Shown here piece by piece: positions 55,307-63,887 of a stretch of 64,000 nucleotides of DNA (position 1 is its first letter; every line of letters starts with the position of its first letter). The notes beneath the pieces were generated by a model that saw only the letters and a list, made by a program, of their open reading frames with translations, had not been told where the DNA came from and made no database searches. Made by a program: the position numbers and the translations under genes. Source of the DNA: Agrococcus jenensis (lineage in GTDB: Bacteria; Actinomycetota; Actinomycetes; Actinomycetales; Microbacteriaceae); the NCBI RefSeq assembly GCF_003752465.1, contig NZ_RKHJ01000001.1, positions 310,001 to 374,000 on the forward strand. Reading direction: 5' to 3'.

Positions 55307-55623
55307 GGGGCGCACCGTAGGGCGAGGCGTGCGGACGGCGCGCGATCGGCCGGTCGTCCTGTGGACGGGCAGGGAGGCGGCGCCCGCCTGGGGGGAGGGG
55401 GCGCCGCCACAGGGAGGCGGATGGGGGATCCGCCGGTCACCTGCTTGGGTCGGCCAGGCCGACGGGGCCCATGCTAGGTGCACGTCCGCGCCGAGCATCG
55501 CTGCAACACGATCCGGCTCGCCGTGGTGCAGCCCGCGGATGCACACGCCCGGACGCGACGAGGCCCGCGCGGCGAGCGCCCTCGCTAGGCTCGGGCTCGA
55601 CGACGACGTCTGGAGGAATGCCC
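55307..55623. other. 317-bp gap between divergent tadA and acs
   Basis: No convincing gene is visible. Near 55416-55434 there is a small hairpin GGCGGAT-GGGGG-ATCCGCC, and near 55377-55407 a longer imperfect one with GGCGCC arms. TAGGCT at 55586-55591 is a likely -10 for acs, with a leader of about 25 nt and GGAGG at 55612-55616. The tadA promoter is at the other end. Confidence 0.5.
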
Positions 55624-57567
55624 GTGTCTGACCGCATCGACCACCTGCTCACCGAGACCCGCCGCTTCGCGCCGCCGGAGGAGCTGGCCGGTGCGTCGGC
55701 GACCTCCGCCGAGCTCTACCAGCGAGCGGGCGCGGACCGGCTCGGCTTCTGGGCCGAGCAGGCCCGTGAGCTGCAGTGGGAGACGCCCTTCACCGAGGTG
55801 CTCGACTGGCAGCCGCCGCACGCGCGGTGGTTCCACGACGGCTCGCTCAACGTGGCCGTCAACTGCCTCGACCGCCACGTCGAGGCCGGGAACGGCGACC
55901 GCGTCGCGTTCCACTGGGAGGGCGAGCCCGGCGACCGCCGCACCCTCACCTACGCCGACATGACGGCAGAGGTGAAGCGCCTCGCCAACGTGCTGACCTC
56001 GCTCGGCGTCGAGGCCGGCGACCGCGTCGCGATCTACCTGCCGATGCTGCCCGAGGCGGTCGCGGCGATGCTCGCGTGCGCGCGGATCGGCGCGGTGCAC
56101 ACCGCCGTCTTCGGCGGCTTCAGCCCCTCGAACCTGCGCGGCCGCATCGACGACGCCGGCGCGACGCTCGTCATCACGACCGACGGTGCCTGGCGCAAGG
56201 GCAAGGTCTTCCCGCTCAAGCCGACCGTCGACGAGGCGCTCCGCGAGCCCGGCCACGGCGTGACGAACGTGCTCGTCGTGCGCCGCGGCGAGAACGAGAT
56301 CGACTGGGTCGACGGCCGCGACGTCTGGTACCACGAGGCGATGGCCGACGCCGAGGCCGAGCACGTCGCCGAGGCGTTCCCCGCCGAGCATCCGCTCTTC
56401 ATCCTCTACACGTCGGGCACGACGGGGAAGCCGAAGGGCATCCTCCACACGAGCGCCGGCTACCTGACGCAGACGGCGTTCACGCACCGGCACGTCTTCG
56501 ACCTCAAGCCCGAGTCGGACGTCTACTGGTGCACCGCCGACATCGGCTGGGTGACGGGCCACAGCTACATCGTCTACGGCCCGATGGCCAACGGCACGAC
56601 GCAGGTCATGCACGAGGGCACCTTCGACACCCCGACGCCCGAGCGGCCGTGGCAGATCATCCAGCGCTACGGCGTGACCGTGTTCTACACGGCGCCCACG
56701 GCCATCCGCACGTTCATGAAGCTCGGCCGCCAGCACACGCAGTCGAGCGACCTGTCGAGCCTGCGGGTGCTCGGCACGGTGGGCGAGCCCATCAACCCGG
56801 AGGCGTGGATGTGGTACCGCGACGTCGTCGGCGGCGGCACGACGCCCGTCATGGACACGTGGTGGCAGACCGAGACCGGCGCGATCATGATCTCGGGCCT
56901 CGCGTCGGTGACGACGCTCAAGCCCGGCAGCGCGCAGGTGCCGATCCCCGGCATCGAGATCGACGTCGTCGACGAGGCGGGCGAGCCGGTCGGCGACGGC
57001 GACGGTGGCCTCCTCGTCGTGACGAGCCCGTGGCCGTCGATGCTCCGCACCATCTGGGGCGACGACGACCGCTACCGCGAGACGTACTGGCAGAAGTTCG
57101 GCGACCGCTACTTCGCCGGCGACGGCGCCCGCAAGGACGACGACGGCGAGATCTGGCTGCTCGGCCGCGTCGACGACGTCATGAACGTGTCGGGGCACCG
57201 GCTCTCGACGGCCGAGATCGAGTCGTCGCTCGTCGCGCACGACGGCGTCGCCGAGGCGGCGGTCGTGGGCGCGGTGGATGCCACCACCGGCCAGGCGGTC
57301 GTCGCGTTCGTGATCCTCAAGCAGTCCGCATCGCGCGAGAACACCGTCGAGGAGGCGGAGCAGCTGCTGCGCCAGCACGTCGCGACCGACATCGGCGCGA
57401 TCGCCAGGCCGCGCCAGGTCTTCATCGTGCCCGACCTGCCGAAGACCCGCTCCGGCAAGATCATGCGCCGCCTGCTGCGCGACCTCGCCGAGGGCCGCGA
57501 CCTCGGCGACACGACGACGCTCGCCGACCAGACGGTCGTCGACGCGATCCGCTCGCAGCTGCGCTAG
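55624..57567 (+). CDS. acs: Acetyl-CoA synthetase
   Basis: A 647-residue AMP-forming enzyme that activates acetate. It has ILYTSGTTGKPKGI, WCTADIGWVTGHSYIVYGP, TWWQTETGAIMIS, the adenylation core around GDGARKDDDGEIWLLGRVDDVMNVSGHRLST, and the acetylation-site lysine in KTRSGKIMRRLLRD. GGAGG at 55612 is 7 nt from the GTG at 55624 but only 1 nt from an ATG at 55618, so the GTG (SDRIDHLLTE) is chosen. Downstream are family B palindromes. Confidence 0.96.
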   Translation: MSDRIDHLLTETRRFAPPEELAGASATSAELYQRAGADRLGFWAEQARELQWETPFTEVLDWQPPHARWFHDGSLNVAVNCLDRHVEAGNGDRVAFHWEGEPGDRRTLTYADMTAEVKRLANVLTSLGVEAGDRVAIYLPMLPEAVAAMLACARIGAVHTAVFGGFSPSNLRGRIDDAGATLVITTDGAWRKGKVFPLKPTVDEALREPGHGVTNVLVVRRGENEIDWVDGRDVWYHEAMADAEAEHVAEAFPAEHPLFILYTSGTTGKPKGILHTSAGYLTQTAFTHRHVFDLKPESDVYWCTADIGWVTGHSYIVYGPMANGTTQVMHEGTFDTPTPERPWQIIQRYGVTVFYTAPTAIRTFMKLGRQHTQSSDLSSLRVLGTVGEPINPEAWMWYRDVVGGGTTPVMDTWWQTETGAIMISGLASVTTLKPGSAQVPIPGIEIDVVDEAGEPVGDGDGGLLVVTSPWPSMLRTIWGDDDRYRETYWQKFGDRYFAGDGARKDDDGEIWLLGRVDDVMNVSGHRLSTAEIESSLVAHDGVAEAAVVGAVDATTGQAVVAFVILKQSASRENTVEEAEQLLRQHVATDIGAIARPRQVFIVPDLPKTRSGKIMRRLLRDLAEGRDLGDTTTLADQTVVDAIRSQLR

Positions 57568-57599
57568 CTCGGCTTTCCCTCGAGCCCTCCCCCGTCCGT

Positions 57600-57680
57600 C
57601 GAACTTCCCGAGATCGCGCGCTTACGCCCCGGTCCGCGCAACGTCGGGAAGTTCGCGGAACCGCGACTGCGCGAACTTCC
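57600..57680. repeat. Palindromic repeats, family B (left of the DUF559 gene)
   Basis: CGAACTTCCCGA (57600-57611) pairs perfectly with TCGGGAAGTTCG (57644-57655), and a third arm CGAACTTCC follows at 57672. Downstream, GTCTGTTCTGTGGAGA (57689) has a partner TCTCCACAGAC at 57740-57750. The same GAACTTCC arms recur on the other side of the gene at 57799. Confidence 0.85.
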
Positions 57681-57798
57681 CTGAAGCGGTCTGTTCTGTG
57701 GAGATTCGCGCGGTCTCGGGAGGCTCGCGGCGGAACCGCTCTCCACAGACCGGGTCCGCGCGCCGACGAGCACCGGTCGGCTGCCGCATGCTCCCTAG

Positions 57799-58785
57799 AT
57801 GACCGATGACGGATGGGCCCTGCCCGAGTCGCTCCGCGGAGGAGCGTTCACAAGCCGGGAGGCAGCGGCGCTCGGCGTCGGACGGCGCCGACTGCGTGGC
57901 GATCGAGCGCGGCAGCTGCACCACGGTGTCTGGTCTGACGCAGCAGCCGAGCTGTCGGTGCCGGACCGCGCCCGCGCCGCCCTCGGCACGGCCGATGAGC
58001 TCGCGTGGGTCAGCCACGCCACCGCCGCAACGGTGCACGAGCTCGCCCTACCGCCGAGGCTGCGGAAACTCGACCGCATCGATCTGACGGTGCCCTCGCC
58101 GATGCACGCACCACGGGGCAGCGGCATCCGGGGACGCCAGCGCACCCTCGAGCTGACGGCGATCGAACTGTTCGACGGACTACGCGTGGCGTCACCCGCG
58201 CAGGCCTTCGTCGACGGATGCGACTACCTGGCGTTCGAGGACCTCGTCGCGCTGGGCGACTCGGTCGTATGGGAGCGAGCCCCGCGGGCGACACGCGCCG
58301 CCCTTGTCGAGGCGATCGAGGGGCATCGCGGCCGCCGCGCGCACCGCCGCCTGGTCGCCGCCGCATCGGCGGTGCGTCCGCGCTCAGCCTCTCGCCCGGA
58401 GACCATCACGAGGCTGCAGCTCGAGGCGTTGGGCGCGCCGGAGCCGTGGTGCAACGTGCCCGTCGTCCTCGACGCGGAGGAGGCGGTCGCGCCGGACGCC
58501 GCGTTCTGGCAGGCGAGGCTCATCATCGAGGTCGAAGGCGATCAGCATCGCGTCGACCGCGCGCAGTGGCTGACCGACCTCGAGCGGTACAACCGGGCGC
58601 AGCGGTCCGACATCGAGGTGCACCGCGTCGTGGCGACGACGCCCGCTGAGGCGCGACGCCAGCTGGCGCCGATCGTCGACCGGCTCCGGAGCCGATGGGA
58701 CGCGTCGCGCAAGCCACCGCCCATCGCACCGTTCTTCCAAGGACCTTCCGCCTTCGGCAGCGAGCCCTGGCTCTTCAGCGCTTGA
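57799..58785 (+). CDS. Second AbiEi-like / DUF559 nuclease-domain protein
   Basis: A 328-residue protein of the same design as the gene at 1018. It has an N-terminal winged helix (FTSREAAALGVGRRRLRG), the middle AbiEi-like part (LAWVSHATAATVHELALP ... RVASPAQAFVDGCDYLAFEDLVALGDSVV) and a C-terminal nuclease-like domain VAPDAAFWQARLIIEVEGDQH with D and E residues in place, then DLERYN. The function is unknown; it may be a defence or repair nuclease. CATGCT lies 6 nt before the ATG. It is bracketed by family B palindromes. Confidence 0.75.
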   Translation: MTDDGWALPESLRGGAFTSREAAALGVGRRRLRGDRARQLHHGVWSDAAAELSVPDRARAALGTADELAWVSHATAATVHELALPPRLRKLDRIDLTVPSPMHAPRGSGIRGRQRTLELTAIELFDGLRVASPAQAFVDGCDYLAFEDLVALGDSVVWERAPRATRAALVEAIEGHRGRRAHRRLVAAASAVRPRSASRPETITRLQLEALGAPEPWCNVPVVLDAEEAVAPDAAFWQARLIIEVEGDQHRVDRAQWLTDLERYNRAQRSDIEVHRVVATTPAEARRQLAPIVDRLRSRWDASRKPPPIAPFFQGPSAFGSEPWLFSA

Positions 58786-58788
58786 GCC

Positions 58789-58918
58789 CGAACTTCCCGA
58801 AGCAGCGCGATCCCAGCGCGAACCGCGCAGATTCGGGAAGTTCGATCCCGCGCCTTCCGGCGAACTTCCTCGAATCGGTCAGTTTCGCGCGAATCCGGTC
58901 GATCTCGGGAAGTTCGAG
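58789..58918. repeat. Palindromic repeats, family B (right of the DUF559 gene)
   Basis: There are two adjacent hairpins. The first is CGAACTTCCCGAA (58789-58801) with its perfect complement at 58832-58844. The second is CGAACTTCCTCGA (58861-58873) with CTCGGGAAGTTCGAG at 58904-58918. They start 3 bp after the stop of the DUF559 gene and end 34 bp before the ridA stop on the other strand. Confidence 0.85.
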
Positions 58919-58951
58919 CTTGAGGGGTGGGGGTGGGGCGCGCGCGGCCGG

Positions 58952-59410
58952 CTAGGCGAACTCGGCGATGACCTCGACCTCGACGGGGGCGCCGAGCGGC
59001 AGCTCCGCGACGCCGACGGCGCTGCGCGCGTGCTTGCCCGCGTCGCCGAAGATCTCGCCGAGCAGGTTGCTCGCACCGTTGATGACGCCGGGCTGGCCGT
59101 GGAAGCCCTCGGCCGACGCGACGAACCCGACGACCTTGACGATGCGGGTGATGCGGTCGAGCGAGCCGATCTCTGCGTCGATCGCCGCGAGCGCGTTGAG
59201 GATGCACTGGCGGGCGTCGGCCGTCGCCTCGTCGGCCGAGACCTCGGCTCCCACCTTGCCGGTGCGCGGCATCGCGCCGTCGACCATGGGCAGCTGGCCG
59301 GAGGTGAACACCAGCCGGCCGCTCGAGACCGCCGGCACGTACGACGCGACCGGCGGCACGACGGCGGGCAGCTCGAACCCGAGCTCCTGCATGCGCTGCG
59401 CGATGCTCAT
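58952..59410 (-). CDS. RidA-family enamine/imine deaminase
   Basis: A 152-residue protein of the longer RidA type (Rv3678c-like). It has the conserved GRLVFTSGQLPMVDG strand, the arginine in KHARSAVGVAELPLGAPVEVEVIAEF and trimer-interface glycines. RidA proteins hydrolyse reactive 2-aminoacrylate-type intermediates. It starts by ATGA overlap with the upstream DUF4177 gene. Confidence 0.9.
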   Translation of the reverse strand: MSIAQRMQELGFELPAVVPPVASYVPAVSSGRLVFTSGQLPMVDGAMPRTGKVGAEVSADEATADARQCILNALAAIDAEIGSLDRITRIVKVVGFVASAEGFHGQPGVINGASNLLGEIFGDAGKHARSAVGVAELPLGAPVEVEVIAEFA

Positions 59411-59574
59411 GCGGAGGCCTCGATCGGGCGCTTCAGGAACGCGACCAGGCCGCCCTCCGGGCCGTTCGCCACGTGCACGAGCTCCCAGCCGTCGCCGCCC
59501 CAGGTGTTGAGGATCGCCGTCTCGCGGTGGATGAGGAGCGGCGTGGTCGCGTACTCCCAGGTCGTCTTCGCCAT
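59407..59574 (-). CDS. DUF4177 protein
   Basis: A 55-residue protein, AKTTWEYATTPLLIHRETAILNTWGGDGWELVHV..., matching the small DUF4177 family that sits before ridA in many actinobacteria (Rv3678A in M. tuberculosis). The function is unknown. The start is chosen because the family begins with W-E-Y-AT-PLL. It is divergent from the PBP gene over a 49-bp gap. Confidence 0.88.
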   Translation of the reverse strand: MAKTTWEYATTPLLIHRETAILNTWGGDGWELVHVANGPEGGLVAFLKRPIEASA

Positions 59575-59623
59575 CGGTGTGCTTCCTCTGCCCTCATAGG
59601 TTGGTCCCGTACCCTCGTATGCT

Positions 59624-62182
59624 ATGGCCGCCACAAGACACAAGCCAGGAAGCCTGCTGGGCTCGCTCCTCGGGCTCATCGGGTTCAGCGCGATCGCCGG
59701 GATCCTGGTCTCCGCGACGCTGACGCCTGCCCTCGCCGTCGCCTCGACCACGGCCAACAGCAGCCTCGACGTCTTCGAGAGCCTGCCCTCCTACGCGCAG
59801 ATCACCGAGCAGGCCGAGCGCAACCGCATCTACGGCATGCGCGACGGCCAGCCCGTCGAGATCGCCTCGTTCTACGCCCAGGACCGCCAGGTGCTCCAGT
59901 GGCAGCAGGTGCCCCGCAACGCCGTCGAGGCGCTCATCGCGGGCGAGGACCGCCGCTTCTACACGCACGGCGGCGTCGACGCCCCGTCGGTCGTGCGCGC
60001 CGGACTCTCGCAGCTCGGCTTCGGCGGCGACTCCGGCGCCTCGACGCTCACGATGCAGCTCGTGCGCCAGCAGATCGCGATGGATGCGTTCATCCGCGGC
60101 GACCAGGAGACGTACGAGCAGCAGTACGAGGCGAGCTACCAGCGCAAGCTCGCCGAGATGCGCCTCGCGATCGGGCTCGAGCAGCGGTACACGAAGAACG
60201 AGATCGTGCTCGCCTACCTCAACATCGCCAACTTCGGCGGCAACGTCTACGGCATCGAGGCAGGCGCGCAGCGCATCTTCGGCAAGCCGGCGTCCGAGCT
60301 CTCGATCGGCGAGTCGGCCGCCCTCATCGCGACGGTGCAGAACCCGTCGACGCGCAACCTCTTCAGCGCCGACAACTTCGCGCGCAACCAGGAGCGGCGC
60401 GACTTCATCATCAGCTCGATGGCGGCCGAGGGCTACATCACCGCGGAGCAGCGTGACGAGGCGCTCGCGATCCCGGTCGACGAGGCCTTCGTCAACATCC
60501 AGCCGCCGAACAATGGCTGCATCGCCGGCTACGACTCGGCGCGCTTCTTCTGCGACTACGTGCAGCGCGTGCTGCAGACCGACCAGGTCGACGGCCACCA
60601 CATCCTCGGCGCGACGCCCGAGGACAACGCGGCCGCGCTCTTCCAGGGCGGCTACCAGATCTACACGTCGATCGACCTGAACCTCAACGACGCCGTGCAG
60701 GCGATGGTGGATGCGAACGTGCCGAACGACGAGACCCGCTGGCAGTCGGGTGCGGCCGTGACGCAGCTCGAGGTCGGCACGGGACGCATCCTCACGATGG
60801 TGCAGAACAAGGACTACTTCCCCACCGAGGATGCGCCGCCCACCGCGACGAGCGTCAACTTCAACGCCGACTACGCGCACGGCAGGTCGGGTGGCTTCCA
60901 GCCCGGCTCCGGGTTCAAGATCTTCACCCTCGCGCAGTGGGTGATCGACGGGCACTCGGTGAACGAGCAGCTCGACGCCACGCGCGAGAAGTGGCCGCAG
61001 GGCTCCTTCACCGCGTCGTGCACCGGGCTCGTCTCCGAGGAGTGGGACCCGCAGAACAACGAGGGCCAGGAGTACACGCGCATGACGCCGACCGAGATCA
61101 TGGTGAACTCGGTCAACACCGGCATCGCGCGCATGGCGAGCGAGATGGACCTCTGCGACATCCACGAGACCGCCGAGCGCATGGGCACGACGCCCGCGAA
61201 CGGCGGCGACTGGGAGATCTTCGCGCCGGCCGTGATCGGCTCCGGCTCGAACGTGACGCCCATGGGCATGGCCGAGGCCTTCGCGACCATCGCGAACGGC
61301 GGCATCCACTGCGAGCCGACCGCGATCGACCGCATCGTCGCGCGCGACGGCTCCGAGGTGCAGCCGCCCGCGCAGCAGTGCCAGCAGGCCATCACGCCCG
61401 AGGTGGCGTCGGTGCTGCAGCTCACGCTCGAGACGGTCACCCAGCGCAACCCGCTGAACAACCCGGCCGGCGCGACGCCCGTCATCTCGAAGACGGGCAC
61501 CTCGAACGGCGTCGTGCAGACGTGGGTCAACGGTGCGAGCCCGACCATCGCCACCTCCGTGTGGGTCGGCAACATCGTCGGCAACTACTCGCTGCAGCCG
61601 CGCTGGAACATCCGGTCGACGCTCTTCCGCGGCGCGATGGAGGAGGCGATGGCGCGCTACCCCGGTGGCGAGTTCCTGACGCCCGACGCCGAGACGGTGC
61701 GCGGCAGCGCGAGCGAGCTGCCGAACGTCGCCGGCCAGTCGGCGGCCGACGCGCAGGCGTCGCTCGAGGCGCTCGGCTTCACCGTGCAGGTCGCGAACCC
61801 GATCGACGGGCTGCAGGCCGAGGGGCTCGTGGAGTACACGGCGCCGGGCGCCGGCTCGCTCGTGACCACGGCGACGCCGATCATCATCTACCCGTCGAAC
61901 GGCGCCCTCGTCGCCGGTGCCGGCGAGACAGAGGCGCCTGCCGACCCGAACGCGCAGACGTGGCCGAACCTCGTCACGCAGTCGCTCACGGATGCGCGGG
62001 CGACGCTCTCCGGCGCCGGGTTCGATCCCGCGAACGTGCAGGTCTCGTGGCAGGACTACGGCGAGGAGTTCCTCTGCCAGGTGCTGGCGCAGAATCCCGA
62101 GCCCGAGACCGCCGGGGCACCCGGCGACCCGATCTCGGTCGTGGTCGGCACGAACGCCTCCGGGGGCGACCCTGGCTGCTAG
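59624..62182 (+). CDS. Class A penicillin-binding protein with two PASTA domains (PonA2 type)
   Basis: An 852-residue bifunctional murein synthase. It has an N-terminal anchor helix, then a GT51 transglycosylase with the catalytic Glu in AGEDRRFYTHGGVD and GASTLTMQLVRQ. The transpeptidase follows with Ser-x-x-Lys in QPGSGFKIF (about 425), Ser-x-Asn in NSVNTG (about 495) and KTGT in VISKTGTSNG (about 623). Two PASTA domains start near 699 (LPNVAGQSAADAQ) and 779 (WPNLVTQSLTDA). It matches mycobacterial PonA2 in layout and neighbours. TAGGTT near 59600 could be its -10. Confidence 0.92.
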   Translation: MAATRHKPGSLLGSLLGLIGFSAIAGILVSATLTPALAVASTTANSSLDVFESLPSYAQITEQAERNRIYGMRDGQPVEIASFYAQDRQVLQWQQVPRNAVEALIAGEDRRFYTHGGVDAPSVVRAGLSQLGFGGDSGASTLTMQLVRQQIAMDAFIRGDQETYEQQYEASYQRKLAEMRLAIGLEQRYTKNEIVLAYLNIANFGGNVYGIEAGAQRIFGKPASELSIGESAALIATVQNPSTRNLFSADNFARNQERRDFIISSMAAEGYITAEQRDEALAIPVDEAFVNIQPPNNGCIAGYDSARFFCDYVQRVLQTDQVDGHHILGATPEDNAAALFQGGYQIYTSIDLNLNDAVQAMVDANVPNDETRWQSGAAVTQLEVGTGRILTMVQNKDYFPTEDAPPTATSVNFNADYAHGRSGGFQPGSGFKIFTLAQWVIDGHSVNEQLDATREKWPQGSFTASCTGLVSEEWDPQNNEGQEYTRMTPTEIMVNSVNTGIARMASEMDLCDIHETAERMGTTPANGGDWEIFAPAVIGSGSNVTPMGMAEAFATIANGGIHCEPTAIDRIVARDGSEVQPPAQQCQQAITPEVASVLQLTLETVTQRNPLNNPAGATPVISKTGTSNGVVQTWVNGASPTIATSVWVGNIVGNYSLQPRWNIRSTLFRGAMEEAMARYPGGEFLTPDAETVRGSASELPNVAGQSAADAQASLEALGFTVQVANPIDGLQAEGLVEYTAPGAGSLVTTATPIIIYPSNGALVAGAGETEAPADPNAQTWPNLVTQSLTDARATLSGAGFDPANVQVSWQDYGEEFLCQVLAQNPEPETAGAPGDPISVVVGTNASGGDPGC

Positions 62183-63116
62183 CGCTCGGGCGCTCAGCGC
62201 TGTCGCCGGCGGCGTGCTCGCCGCCGGCGCCGCTGTGGCCGCCTACGCGACCGCCATCGAGCCGCGCGCCTTCCGCATCCGCACCGAGGAGCTGCGGGTG
62301 CTGCCCGTCGGCGCCCGGCCGATCTCGGTGCTGCACCTCGCCGACATCCACCTCGCCCCGTGGCAGGAGACGAAGCTCGACTGGCTCGAGGGCCTGCGCA
62401 GCCTCGAGCCCGACCTCATCGTCAACACCGGCGACAGCCTCGGGCACCGCGCCGCCCTGCCCGCGCTCACGGAGGCGCTGCGCGTCTTCGACGGCGTGCC
62501 CGGCTACTTCGTGCACGGTTCGAACGACGTCTACGGGCCCGTGCTGAAGAACCCGCTGCGCTACTTCGGCGGCCCCTCGAAGCTCGCGTCGGCGGGCGAC
62601 GTGGAGCGGCTCGACACGGCGGGCCTCGAGCGCGCGTACGAGGGCTTCGGCTGGCTCAACCTCAACAACACCGCGCGCGCGATCGAGGTGCGCGGCACCA
62701 CGATCGCCGCCTTCGGCGTGGCCGACGCCCACCGCCACTGGGACCGGCTCGACGAGACCGAGGCCGCCATCTCGCGGATGCGGAAGGCGCTCGGCGGCGC
62801 GCCGCGCGTCACGCTGGGCGTCACCCACGCGCCCTACCGGCGGATCCTCGACGCGTTCGTCGACCTCGGCGCGGACGCGATCCTCGCCGGCCACACGCAC
62901 GGCGGCCAGGTGCGGGTGCCGGGCGGGCATGCGCTCGTCACGAACTGCGACATCCCGCGCGAGCAGGCATCCGGCCTCAGCACGTGGTTGCACGAGGGCC
63001 GCTCGGTGCCGCTCAACGTCTCGCAGGGCATCGGCTCGTCGATCTTCGCGCCGTTCCGGCTGGGCACGCCGCCCGAAGCGGTCGTCGTGTCGCTCCTGCC
63101 CCGCTCGATCGGGTAG
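62172..63116 (+). CDS. Membrane-anchored metallophosphoesterase
   Basis: About 314 residues: an N-terminal helix (AVAGGVLAAGAAVAAYATAIE), then the calcineurin-type metal sites in VLHLADIHLAP, IVNTGDSLGH, YFVHGSNDVYGP, GVTHAPYR and GHTHGGQ. It matches Rv3683-like enzymes next to ponA2; the substrate is unknown. No ATG, GTG or TTG exists in frame between the end of the PBP gene and GTG 62214, which would cut the helix. A CTG at 62172 with GGGGGCGACC before it gives the normal length, so I mark that start as likely but uncertain. The stop TAG is part of a -10 for the tRNA. Confidence 0.85.
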   Translation: MAASARALSAVAGGVLAAGAAVAAYATAIEPRAFRIRTEELRVLPVGARPISVLHLADIHLAPWQETKLDWLEGLRSLEPDLIVNTGDSLGHRAALPALTEALRVFDGVPGYFVHGSNDVYGPVLKNPLRYFGGPSKLASAGDVERLDTAGLERAYEGFGWLNLNNTARAIEVRGTTIAAFGVADAHRHWDRLDETEAAISRMRKALGGAPRVTLGVTHAPYRRILDAFVDLGADAILAGHTHGGQVRVPGGHALVTNCDIPREQASGLSTWLHEGRSVPLNVSQGIGSSIFAPFRLGTPPEAVVVSLLPRSIG

Positions 63117-63162
63117 ACTGGCGAGGTTGCAAAGTCGGAGCCTCGGCTCCGGTCTCGCACTT

Positions 63163-63239
<77 letters not shown>

Positions 63240-63242
63240 ACA

Positions 63243-63276
63243 GGAAGGGCCCCCGCCGAGAGGCGGGGGCCCTTCC
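63243..63276. terminator. Terminator between tRNA-Pro and tdk
   Basis: Perfect 15-bp stem GGAAGGGCCCCCGCC with a GAGA loop, 3 bp after the tRNA and 16 bp before the tdk stop on the other strand. Confidence 0.88.
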
Positions 63277-63291
63277 GCGTGGAGCGGGGCG

Positions 63292-63885
63292 CTAGCCCAG
63301 GCGCCCGCCCGACTCCTCGAGGTAGCAGGACGCGCAGAGCGACTCGTAGGTGACCGCCTCGCCGTCGATGGCGACCTGGTCGCCGTCGAAGATGAACCGC
63401 TCCCCCACCTTCCGGCCGTTGAACAGCGCCTTGCGGCCGCAGCGGCAGATGGTCTTCAGCTCCTCGAGCGTGTGCGCGAGCTCGAGCAGCCGCGCGGAGC
63501 CGGGGAACGCGTGCGTGAGGAAGTCGGTGCGGATGCCGTAGGCCAGCACGGGCACGCCGCGCTCGACCGCGACGCGCAGCAGCTCGTCGACCTGGTGCGG
63601 CTGCAGGAACTGCGCCTCGTCGACCAGCAGACAGGCGACCGGCTCCTCGCGCTCGCCCGCCGCGGCCTCGAAACCGGCGAGCACCGACTCCTCGGGGCCG
63701 ACGACGAAGTCGACCTGCCGCGTCATGCCGAGGCGCGAGACGACGTCGCGCTCGCCCTTCGTGTCGGTCGCGGGCTTGGCGAGCAGCACGCGCTGGCCGC
63801 GCTCCTCGTAGTTGAATGCCGCCTGGAGCAGCCCGGTGGACTTGCCGGAGTTCATCGCCCCGTAGCGGAAGTACAGCTTCGCCAC
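63292..63885 (-). CDS. tdk: Thymidine kinase (type II)
   Basis: A 197-residue salvage enzyme. The P-loop is YGAMNSGKSTGLLQAAFN, LLVDEAQFLQPHQVDEL holds the catalytic Glu/DEAQ, and the zinc cysteines are in ICRCGRKA and CASCYLE. The start is GTG (complement of CAC at 63883-63885). It follows the end of a regulator gene by 2 bp, so they may be co-transcribed. Confidence 0.94.
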   Translation of the reverse strand: MAKLYFRYGAMNSGKSTGLLQAAFNYEERGQRVLLAKPATDTKGERDVVSRLGMTRQVDFVVGPEESVLAGFEAAAGEREEPVACLLVDEAQFLQPHQVDELLRVAVERGVPVLAYGIRTDFLTHAFPGSARLLELAHTLEELKTICRCGRKALFNGRKVGERFIFDGDQVAIDGEAVTYESLCASCYLEESGGRLG

Positions 63886-63887
63886 CG

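Noticed and set aside
55618..55620. ATG start for acs
   Set aside because: It is only 1 nt from the GGAGG, whereas the GTG at 55624 is 7 nt away and gives the normal N-terminus.
59618..59623. TATGCT as -10 of the PBP gene
   Set aside because: It touches the ATG, so transcription would begin inside the coding sequence. TAGGTT near 59600 is a better candidate.
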